Of a stretch of DNA of 64,000 nucleotides, positions 26,901 to 38,900 are shown one piece after another. The translations under genes and the position numbers were made by a program. How positions within the stretch are numbered: position 1 is the first letter of the stretch; each line of letters starts with the position of its first letter. Under the pieces are notes generated by a model. That model was not told where the DNA came from and made no database searches. It saw only the letters and a list, made by a program, of their open reading frames with translations. The DNA comes from Holacanthus passer (lineage: Eukaryota > Chordata > Actinopteri > Pomacanthidae): the NCBI GenBank assembly GCA_025331565.1, contig JAFREQ010000068.1:1240001-1304000 (forward strand). Direction: 5' to 3'.

Positions 26901-29900
26901 ACTCCCAGTAGATTTTGTCTCATCTGCACAGTTTGGATTTCTTGTCTTCATTTTGGCAGGAGTTTATCAGCTATTCGCAATGATTTTAGATCCTGCAGGC
27001 TGAAGCACAAAGTTTTTTGCTGTGCCCCAGTTAGGAATCTTAAATCAGTTTTCTAGGGCCCCAGCAGTGCTTCGGGTCTCAGCTCTGCAGAGCCAAGCCC
27101 TCTCGCCTTGTTTCACTTGGAACTGAAACACTTCTAATATGTCTGTGTGTGTCAGGACCTGGCTCGATGGAAAAATCGGAGGAGGAGTATTTCCCAGGAC
27201 CTAATCAAAAAGGAGGAGGAGAGGAAGATGATGGAGCAGTTGATGACTGGAGACACCTGTGAGAGGAGGAGGAGAAGCATCAAGACTTACAGAGAGATAG
27301 TGGAGGACAAGTAAGTAAAATACACACAAACAAATACACAAGAATAGAATTGAATGTTCATTCTAATTCTTGTTGGTGGTCTCAAAGGTGCCCTGGAGTT
27401 GATTTAAGTTTAATTAAGTAGGTCTCCCACAGAGATAATTTGAAAGAGGAAGAGCGAGTCTGCTCAAGTGATACTAGAAGTAGAAGAAATGGATATCTTC
27501 ATCATATCAGTTGCTTCACTTTTGACACAGCTGTTTTGCTGTATCCCTCCTATGCCTCTTTCCCTCTTCACCAGGGAGCGTCGTGAGGAGGAGCTGCGAG
27601 ATGCGTACAGAAAAGCCAGAACCCCAGAGGAGGCAGCAAGCATCCTCCATCGTTACGCCCAGCGTTTCTCCATCAGTGAAGCAGTTCTTGAACGCCTCCA
27701 GCTGCCAAAGCTCCTGGATCGCAGCATATCTGCCGACCCCTCCTTTCCCTGCTCACCCCTCCCTCTCTCCCTGTCTGCCTCCCCAACGACCCCAGACCCT
27801 TTTGACATGGACCCCAACGGGCCCATGAGGTATCTGCGCCAGCAGTCCGCCCCGGCTCCGAAGTTCACGTCTACACTGGAGGCGCGAATCGAGGAGTTTC
27901 CCAAAGACTCCTCACACCAGCGTCCTCAGATTCGCTCTCGCTCATCTGAGCCGCCATCCACCCGAGGCCTGTCGCCCAAACCGGTGCCTTTGCTGACGCC
28001 CAAGCCTTACTTCCAGTCCCGACCCACATCGGCTGAACCATGGCCCAGCAAGGTGAGACTCTGAAACATTCATGAGACAGTCTTTGCTCGTTGGCTCTTA
28101 AATTATATTATATTATATTATGATTTGATGAATAAATTATCAAATCATGTGCATGTGCATGCATGATTTGTCTGTAAATATTACCTGCTAGCACTATTTG
28201 AAAGCCGTACCCCTCTGTAGCTTCAGCCATTAAGATGCTTTGAGCAGAGTCATGTGGAGGCGTGACGGCAGTAGGATAACAGAGCGCCAGCAGACCTGGG
28301 ACCAGCTGACCACCTGTCTCTAAATGGAGTGTGCATGAATGCATTTAAATAATAAATAAATAAATAAAGTGCTGCCAGGCAGACACTTAAAGGACAGGGG
28401 AGACAGTTTTTAGCTCCTGATTGTACAGTTATATAGAGCTGTTTTTTATTTTCTTTTATTCTCTGAAGGCCATGTTGGTTGTTGCCTTTTCGTCTGTCTG
28501 GATGCGGCAGAAGAATCTCCCACCAGACTACGGCCCACAGTGTTAACTCTTTTGAAGTTCCTCAAACTGTGATGATAAAGGTCTCCTCGTACATACATGA
28601 AATGATTTGGATTTGGTTAGTTTTGCCAAAACAGTTCTGTAGAGGGCATGGTTGAGGTCTTGACCACTTCACATGTGGTTACTTCCCAGCGTTGGCTGCC
28701 CTCATCACAGACTGGTGGGTAAATCCCCCTCCAGCTCTCTTGGCAGTTACAGCAGAATGCCACAGAACCACCATGGTGATGAACCGGCTGGTTTCTAGGA
28801 AAACACAAGACTTCCCCTCCCAGAAGAAGCATGTAATGTTTCAATTTAGCTCCAAGTACTCTCAACAGGATCCATTTCCTTTTCTTCTGGAAAAATTGCC
28901 AAATGGGAATATTCAAAATGTGATCTTATGTTTTGGTGTGGCGGGGAGGGAGGGGCAGGTTATTACCAGACCTAATGGAGCTGAGCACTTTTCTGGAATG
29001 TCTTGTCAGGAGTCTGAGCGGAGCCCGGCTTTGAATGGAGCCCTCTGTTCCCTATTGACTTAAGAAGTTGACAAGTAGGGCCCTCTCAATGTGAAGTGGG
29101 CTCCCAGCGGACAAAGAGGGCCCACACAGGCTGCTCGGAGAGGGATGAGAAGGTGGAGGCGTCGGGGGGCAGACTGAGAGCCTGCATTCACCCAATTCCA
29201 CCACTGTGTCTTAAGTTACCGCTCACTAGCAGCTCCTCACACATACATTAGTGGCTCTTTGTCATAGAGGCCAGCATGGTGTTGTGAGCTAGATGAATAG
29301 CTAATAACGAACTGAGATGAAAGGCTGATAATGACCACATATGAGGGCACTGAGTTTTTAGGCTTGGGGTTTTTAAATATTAGTTTTTTTTGTTTACTAT
29401 TGAAAATATGACTGTAGCTGAGGTTCGATCAGTGATTCTTCCAAATGACGGTGACGCTATGTATAATGTGATATAATTCAATTTAGGGCTGGAAAATAGC
29501 TTAAATTAAAAACATTACAAATCACACACAGACACAAATGTACTCATATGTACTCAATTGTTAATATATAAATAATCCCGAATTGCTTAGAATTAAACAG
29601 AATAGAACCAAAACCAATTTAAAGAAATTTAATCAACTAGTCAAAAGTCCAAAACATAAAGCTAATGTTCTCTTCTGGTTTAGGCGGATGGTTTGCTCCG
29701 AGTCAACGGTGACATAGGAAATGCCAACGCTCCCACCACACCTGAGAGTCAAGGGAGGGAATCTCCTCCTCATTTCCAGGCGTCCCCTTCCAAAACCAGC
29801 AACAACAGTGTAGATGCTCCCTCATCAACAGCCTCGCCAACACGTAGTCCACACGCCTCGACCAGAGGAGAAAGCCCAGTGTCATCAAAGGCCAACGAGG

Positions 29901-32900
29901 CACAAGGTGGCACAGAACCGGCTTCTGAGGACGTCCAAGAAGAGAAAGTCATCGAGCATTCGACACCACCCAGCCGACCAACCTCGCTCCCATCGGTCGG
30001 GATTATGATCTTTTAATATTTGATTACAATAAAGTCTGAAAGTAAAACTTTGAAACTAGTCAGATTGAAACAGATCATCAGTGTGGTAGAAAGATCCTAA
30101 AATTAATCTATGCTTTGCTCTCCTGTCTAAAATATGTGCTGCTACACCCTTACTAAGATCATGCTTATGGTTACTTTACTTACAGTACATCAGGACATAC
30201 AGCAATTAGTTAAAAAACTAAGATACCTGTAATATCATCATCTCTGTCATCTGCTCTTTGCCTTTAGATGCATTTACCACCTTGCCTGGCTTAGGCAAGT
30301 TAATCTCATTATTGTAATTTGACTCTTCCAGACTGGAATCTTTTTTTTTTTTTTTACATATACCTCATGCACTACACAGGCCGCTACATCTCAAGTTTGT
30401 TTAGTTCATTATTCAACTTGGAAACCATCTGTGACCCCTACAGGAGCTGCAGAAGCCAGAACAAAGCTTTGGAAAGACTGGAGGCCAGTCGGGAGCTGCT
30501 CCGGAGGAGGAGAAGTCAAATGCTGCAGCTCAACAAACACAACCTGCAGGTCTGAACAGCATGCTGCTATACTGACCCCTTGTGGTTGCTCACAGACTTG
30601 GCTCATTGGCTATTGCAATTTCAGCTTGAACTTTTGGAAAAACATTAAGAAGAAAAAGAATTTTGAGGGAGAAATGTAAAAGAAAATTGTTGCTTTTCTG
30701 TTTTAATATGATTTAGACATCAGTGATAAACGTGTGTTGTCTGTGTGTTTTCAGAAGCTAAACAAGAACAAGAAAAAACTGAAACTGAGCTGATCTCCAA
30801 ACTTGTCCAGTCTGGGATCAGCACTCAGCAAATTCAGCCAGTAACTTCACAGGTGAGGCTGTTTACCAAACTAATGTAAACTTTTGCCACCAAACACGTC
30901 TATAGAAATGTTCACCCAGCCGTCTAAATGGAAATCTGTAAATCTCACTGCAGGCAAGTGTTCCCAGTTCCCAGGAGACGTCACAGAAAAGAGAGAATGT
31001 ACCAAGCTTAGCTACACCGGAAACGTTTGGATATCACCCACCAATAGAAACAACAACAGGTCAGTGAAATCCTCAAATCCAAAAACCAAGCCAGCAGCTT
31101 CTTTTCCATCTCCTTGTTTTCTGAGTTTGATGAGCTTGTCCTCCTTGCTGGCTTTTTTCCCTTTTGCCTTTCAGCCTGACACTCGTTCTGTTTTGTTGTA
31201 CAATAAGATGTTTGAATCGGAGTTTAAGGGGCGCAGCAATAGTCTGACCATTATCAACTTATTTTGGCAACCTGCACAAACTCCTGCTTCACCTTTCTTA
31301 TCTGTTAAACTCACAATGATCTTCCTGTAATTGGCTGTTACACTAAAGCCCCCTTTTCATTTTTCACAATGTGGACAGGTTCACAAGCTAATTACACCTG
31401 AGATCTAACAAAAAACATGTATAAAAGAGGTAAACTATTACCTCTCCAGCACTGCTTTGTTATTGCTTTCTTTTCTGTCTGTATTCAGACTTTTTCGCCC
31501 TCAAGTTAGGATTGTCTCGAACCTCTAGTGCACTAGAACTAGCAAACACATTGACTTTTTACTAAAGCTGAATTACAATCCCCTTAAAGACTAAAGATTA
31601 GTCTACTTACAATTCATTTAGCCTAAAGTATCACAGGAGCTGAACTATAAAAGCCTTCCCCAGTTCTCTCGATGTCCATACCAACTCCTGGTTTTGACAT
31701 CTCTCTATCCCTTATTGCTCCTCTCCCTCCCTTCCTTCCCTCATTCCCTCCTTTCCTTCCACCCACATATTTTTTATTTCGCTATAGAGTTTGCACACAG
31801 TATCAGGTCTCCGCTGGCAACCAGCAACCCTAAGTTACGCTGGGACTTCTTCGCTCCGCCAGGTAAACCCCTTCACTCATCGGTGGAGCTCATGTTTCCG
31901 TCCCCAGGTGCTGAATGCACAGGGTCTCCCCGCCTTTTCTTCAAGGGCTAGACAACAGCCCTTCAGTCCCATCTCTTGTTTTTCACTCATTTTCCGAGAG
32001 TTGTGGATGATCAGTGATGTGCTCTCTCTGTCTGTGTTTTAAATGTGTTGTGAGGTTTCTCATATTATGTGCAATCAGACAAATGCAGAGTTGCTCCAGA
32101 GTTGATCAGTGTGTTATTGTTAAAGTCTGTAGTACTACTGAAGAGGGTACCTCATTTTGATTCACATTAGTGTTGTCATATATATTCCGATGCACAGTAA
32201 GAACAGTCTTTCCTGAACATCCAGTGAAGTAGGTCAGCTTTGGCAATTTCTGAAAATGATCGTGGATGACCTACAAATGAGTGACCTGCTTTACTTTAAT
32301 TATCAGTCTTATATTTGCCTCATTGTGCTTTTCATTACTGACTGTTCCACCAAAAGCTACAACACAAAGTCTCGTTCGGCAAGTGATTTTGAAAAGGTTT
32401 CAATTTATGGCTGAATACATCAAAACATAAAGACAAATTAAAAGCTGGAGGGCAAGAAAAGAAAACTGCTTATCAGTTATTTCCCGATGTGGTATGATGC
32501 TCTTGGTGGACTGGTTTTCTGTCACTGGTCTCTCTTTGTTTTCTTTCATCAGCATCTTTACTTCTTAGGTTGTCAAACCAACACATGGCGTGTTGTCATT
32601 TTCCTGAATATTTGCTCCATCAAAAGGCATTAACTTGATCACTGGTGTCCAAAATGTTGGCTTAAATTACATTTTAACTATGTTCCCTCTCACGCTTCCT
32701 CTACAGAGGCAGCAGAGAAGGATTCCCGTGGAAACGTGAGTAAAAAGCATCATCTGACTACATGTGGTGGTCAGACTCTGAAAAACCCTTTTACTGCTTC
32801 TCATCTGGCTTATTACCTGCTGGGTTACAGTGTTTTAGTTTAACATGCTTCATGTAGACAGAGATAAAACAGAAGTCAAGTACTGAAAATGTGGTAGAAA

Positions 32901-35900
32901 TTCAGGAAAAATACAAAAACTAATTACACAAGTCTGAAGCTAATACTGAGGGAAAAAAACAGGTTTATAAACGGCCTCTCATCCAAATGGAAACATAACC
33001 TAAACCTAGAAACATATGAAAAAGACTGGCTGTGTTAATACCTTTCATTCTCAGTGTTCAAAACTGAACAACCTGCCTTTTAGAAACTAGGATGATTGTA
33101 TCTCACAATCCCAGAAAATTGATTTGTAAGTTTCATCATTTTCTGAGATCAGACATTAGTGTATTTTTGTGAACTCACTGTGTCATATTGCAAGGCTCTC
33201 CTACATATCATAGGACACACAGAGCTGTTCGTGTAGCATGCCAGATGAGGATGCTGTAGAAATGGCCGAGACTGCTTTCGTTTTCCTTTGAGCTCATCTG
33301 TCTCTTTCTCTGTCTTCTCTCTCCTTAGTAGGAGTCCTTTGGCTAGCATTGGAGTAGTGCTGTTGTGGTAGACCAACTATTTCTGTCTCCTCCCGTCCCT
33401 TCTTCTTCTCCTGTGGTGGATGTGTGTGTGTGTGTGTGTGTGTATACACTGGTGTTGATCTGTGTGTGTGTATGTATGTTTGTGTGTTGGGGCCATATCA
33501 ATCTATTGGTTTTTCATCGGCTTCATGGTTGGGTGAGATTGTGTGTGTTGATGTGTGAATGGTGGCCGGTTTGTGGGGGTGAATGTGTGCATGAATATTG
33601 TGTGCCATGTGTGTATTTGTGCACGTTGGTGTGTGTGTGTGTGTATGTGATTGTGTGTGTTGGGGTCTATCAGGTGTCAGTCCCGGTGTTGCCCCAGGCC
33701 AGGCGGGGTGACCGCTGGTCTTGGGACCCGGATGAGGAGCGAAAGCGTCAGGAAAGGTGGCAGCAAGAGCAGGAGCGCATGCTGCAGGTACACAGTATAC
33801 CTCAAAGGGTAAAGCATGACGCATGAGTCTGCTCACTAGTCTGGAGCTCAGTGGGTGATGGAGCAAGGCATCAGCACTGTGAGAATTAGGTGCAGAACAG
33901 ACACTTAGCTATAAATAACTGTTGAGTTTGAGCAACTGAGTGTGCAAACAAGTCCTAGGGAAAAAAATGTTTGAGGTAAATTGTTGTCTGTATGTTCATT
34001 CAGCATTTATAGCTTTATAAGCCTGTTTGCACAATGAATGTAGGTACAACACACTAATTTGCTATCTGTCATTCAGCAGCTACACCTTGACACTTGGCTT
34101 GACTTGACAAGATATGTGTGTCAAGTTATTTTGACACTAGAAAATAAGTGATGGTTTCTCGCAAATGAAGTAGTACATAATCAAATAGCTTAAATATTAC
34201 ATAGTAGGACAGAGGCTCTCTGGATATTCTGGTATAGACTATAGGCCTTAAATTAACAATACATCTCAATGGGCACAGCAGGTCACTAGTAGAGCAAATT
34301 AATTGAAGTAAGGCAAATTGCATAAGTTGTATTTTGCATGGCAGACAGGTTTTGATGATCTGTTACCAAATAAGCTACGCTTGAGTCAATGCATAAGCCA
34401 GGCATTACATCACAGTAAGTATTGAGTGGGTGATTTGTGGATAAAAAAAAATGTCTGATGCTGTGTGACAGTCTGTGCTCAGCTCAGAGTCAGATGGTTT
34501 AACCACATTTCACTGCTACTTGCAAAGCTTGCCTTCATGTTTGTTTTATATTGAGCATATCTTCCTCTGAAGACACACCCCAACTCGTCATGTGCACACT
34601 TTGACCACTAGAGGGCGATTTTGTGCAGTGGAAGAACCTCTTCTTTGGTTTTATCCGCTCACTATCTTCATCTCATGCACATACACGGACGAGGACTTTG
34701 TCCGAGGTTACTGCTGTTGCTGCTGCCCAGATCACCCTCTCTCTCCTCAACCAATCAGAGATGCATCTCAGGTCCACATGTTTTTAAACATTTAAAGGAT
34801 TCATTGGTATCCATGATATACTGCACTCATCTGCAGTGCCTGATAAATAAATCTAGAAAATAACGGATTAACAGAACAAATTTCTCTGCTTTCCGGTTGT
34901 TGCAGGACTGTTTGAGATGAGATGAAATGGATGAATGTCTGGTGCATCAATGTGCTTGTTGCCCCCCTGGTTGATTCTGTGTTATTAATTTGTGGCTCGA
35001 TCTTGGTCTGTCATCTGTCCTGCTTAAGTTGCTTTCTCTCTAAATCTTGTTTATTTGTCCTTTTCTTTTGGGGTTCCTACACAAGTCTGAAAAGAGTGAA
35101 AGACTAGTCTCATGAAGTCTGTGCTAATCTAGAATAATCTTAAATGTATGTCATGTTTTTGTGGTCGTGTTGCTCACTTACTAATGTAGTACCACATATC
35201 GAGGAAAATTTTATTCTAATTATTAAAAAATTAAAGCTTTTGAAATGAAACTTGTGTAGGAACCCTGTGCTCCACAGGCTCTGCATGTTCTATTGTTGCC
35301 TTTTGTGCCTGCTTCTGGTTTCTTTGTTTACTTTTTATCCCAAACACACAAATATCAGATCTGAACAAGTGTTTAGCCACAACAGAATTATAGCAAGCTC
35401 CTTTTGTATTCATTTATATCTCTAAGTCAAGGCTTATGTTTAAAGTACATACTGAGCCCACATGGAAGTTTTATATAGTCTATCAATAATTACAGCAGGA
35501 TTTTCAGGTCAGATTCTTTCTTGGTATAAATTAAGCAGGAGAGAATTTTATCATCAACTGAAACCTCTCAAGCCGTTTTGATGCCAAATACGTCTGTTTT
35601 CCTGCTAAATATCAACCTGCACACCGTTTATTCTTCCTCTTTGATGAGGCTCTGTGCTGTATTTCATGTGTCTGTTGCCATGGTAACAGGAGAAGTACCG
35701 GCACGAGCAGGAGAAGCTGAAGGAGGAGTGGGAGAAAGCACAGAGGGAGGTGGCGGAGGAGGAGAGGAAGTACCACGAGGAGGTGTGTGCACGTTGACAC
35801 TCGAGGGCACCTGTGATGTGTTTTTTGAACTTATTTTTATTGTAACTTCTGAATCAGGATCGTTGTGTTTCTGGATGAGGGCATGAATTAAATGTCTAAT

Positions 35901-38900
35901 ATTTGTGAATTGTGTGTTTTTAAAAAGAAAAGTGTGTTTGCTACCTAATAATCTCAACCCATGATGGTACTTGTGTGTTATTGGTAACTCACCAGCTCTC
36001 CCATCACAACAGGAGCGTAGGATACTGGAGGAAACTGTGACCCCTCTGACTCCCCGCTCCTCGGCCCTGCCCTCCCCCAGCCGAGGGGAGCTCTCCTCCA
36101 CCTCAGAGCCCCAGGACACCATCGTCCATTCTCTGGCCGACTGGGAACGCAAGCAGGAACTAATGGAGAGGCACTCGGTCAGTGACTGACTGATTATAGA
36201 TAGTTAGTTTGTTAGATGCATGCCTTTATTTTGTATCAGTCCAGGAGGGGACTCTGGTGACAGTTGGTTAGAATTACCCGAGTGATTGGTTGTTTAGCTA
36301 ACTGTACCCTGTTTGTGATTGGCCGGCACAGAGGGGGAGCACAGAGAGTGTGGAATGGAAACGGAGAGAAAACGACAGGACCAGTGACATCAGCACCGCT
36401 GACGACAGCATGAAAACAGGCAGAAGGTTCGTGAACTGTCTTCAAGTGGTAATAAATGGTGCATTTTAGACTGACATTCTGAGCAACAGTGGTTTAAAAT
36501 AAGGCCTCATGTGCCCATAATGCATAATACCAGTCATATGAGAAATAGGTTGGCACAATGTGTAGAACATTGAAACGTGCCTTTACTACTTTTTCACATC
36601 CATTTACTGCAGCTTTGTGTGTCTCCAGTCATCGTATTGTTGTGACACAGAATTGATCTCAGCATGTTTCTGATCCTCAGCTCAGTGAGTCAGAGCAGCA
36701 GTAAGGCAGAGACACACGGTCACAGTCTGCAGAACGGACAGAAACTTCCGTCGATGCCGGCCAAAACCTCGACTCCAGTGAAGAGACAGCAGGAGCCCAC
36801 AGCAGACAGCAACAAGCCCAGCCGTCCTGCAGGAGACAGGAGGTGTGTGAATGTGTGTGAGAGAAGCCTGTAAGAGGCATGTGATGTCTGAGACAAGATG
36901 TCTGTGTTTTTTTTTTTTTTTTTGTTTGTTTATCCAGAGTTCGGTCTCTCATATTTCACCTCCATTTGTCTCTTATGCATCACGAGTTAAGAGCAGACTG
37001 CTATCACAGGACTGTGAGACTGTGTCCTTATAACAGTGTGGGCTACAAGACACCAAGCACAGTTAACAACACCAGTATGGACTCATTATCACAGTTCACA
37101 GTTAATTAACTGTTCACAGTTAAATCTTCAAGTTAAAACATGCCGCAGATGGATGTGTGTCGAGTTCTTCTTCAGGGTGTCTTTTATACATACCTCTGCA
37201 ACACCTGGTACACGATACATCACGTTGTCTGACATGAACTCCCTTTCTGATTGGCATGCAAAAATAGTCTCTTCTGGCATCTCCTTTTGAGATCACACCT
37301 CGACCTCCAACTGACCAAAGGAATTTGTACTGCCATAAACTAAACATAGAAATACACCAAACCATGTCAACCTAGCTCTGCTCTCTGCTTTCAGTGAGCT
37401 AAATTGAAACACAGCAAAATGAAGTGCAAGGATTCTGAAATTTCCACCACAATTCCACACTTTAGAGCATTCAGTGCTCTCATCAAATAAAGATTACTTG
37501 CACTGACCTAATCACAAAATTGTTTCTTTTCAAAACCATCATTGGACTTCAGTAATACATATTGTTAAGTTTGGTCTCACAGATATCTTAATTTTGCTTA
37601 TGGCGCTACTGTGGAAGATGGATTATCTTAAGGATGTGGAACTCTTTGCAATGGCTGGCATGTTCCCACGCAGCCCTTTCGGATTTCTTCACTGCCGACG
37701 CAGTTGTCTTGAACACTTCATAGGGTCCTTTCTACCTTGGAGAGCTCCACCCTTTTCTTCGGAAATCTTTTGCTATACTCCAATCACCTGGCTTCAAACT
37801 GGCAAGGCATCTTTTACCTGTGTGTTAATATCATAAAGCACAATAGAAAAAGGGGCTCATAGGAAGATCACCATTGGCATCAAGCTGTGGACGTGGTATC
37901 CCACTGTTGTCTTCGTGGACTTTAGTCAACCGAGTTAGATAATCAACCACTGGCTCATCCAGTAATTGTTTGCAGCCTGCAATCTTTCCCAAGTCCATTC
38001 TGCACTTGAATTTTTCCTTCAACCTGTTTAACAGAGTGTCCACTGCCGCTCTGTAGTAGCTGCCTTGGCCCCAGTGATACTGATAGTCCTCCATGGGCCA
38101 TCCTGACTCAACAAGACTCCATTTCAAGCCCATTTGGATCCCCAACCATCGCTTGATTTCATTTGTGGTAGGCTTAAATTGTCCAATGTGCGTTCTTAAT
38201 TGTGCTCCATATTCCTCTCCCCCAACCTCAGTCACTTGTGGAAGACTCTGCCCTCCTTCATGTCAGACACTGTCCAAGGTCTGTACACACCTTGTACTCC
38301 TCTGTAGCCGTCTGCAACCTCAATCATTGGCATCTGTGTGACGCTGTCAGGAACAAGTTTTGTGTCCACCTGTCCTCCTTTATCCCTTTGACACAGCACA
38401 CAGCCCTGAATCTCCTGTAGCACTTGTCTGTCATCATAGACACTTCTTGCTGAAGGAAACCCTAACCCTAACCCTGCCTTTGGAGGAATAGGGAGGGAAG
38501 ATAATGATGATGATGACGGCAGCACCAGATACATATTTCAAAATAGCAGAATAGTGATCAGCAGGGCTCTGGTTCACAGTGCCTTTTAGTAACACCTTCA
38601 GTTAATCTGTTTCACCAGCAGGTGGCATCTTGTACCTGTTTTTCCCTCCATAGTCTTTCTGTACATAAAAAACAACAGTCTATGACAAGAGAAATGTTTA
38701 TTAGAATCACACACTGAAGTAACACATGACCCTGCATTGAAAAGAATTGAGCCTATGTTTCTGCACATTACTGAGTATATTTCGGTTGTTCAGCTTGTTT
38801 GGCTTTGATTGGTTCTCTGGCAGCCAATGGAGTCACTGTAGCTGTGAGTCATCATCACATTGCATGTTGCTGTCCATTTCCAGGATCGCTCCCATTGATA

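Larger units (their letters stand above)
36843..38883 (+). other. limch1: limch1 intron (2.0 kb) carrying an antisense retroviral remnant
   Basis: A T-run near 36907-36923 and a 16-bp perfect palindrome at 37098-37113 (ACAGTTAATTAACTGT) precede the retroviral fragment at 37640-38540. A CTCF-like site lies at 38615-38627. No limch1 exon was seen. Confidence 0.6.

Noticed and set aside
33365..33826. 153-codon + strand frame rich in Val/Cys
   Set aside because: Most of it is translated TG microsatellite. Only the part from 33674 is limch1 exon 18.
37120..37365. Possible env remnant left of the integrase-like block
   Set aside because: The minus-strand reading shows no recognisable envelope motif, so the retroviral feature was not extended.
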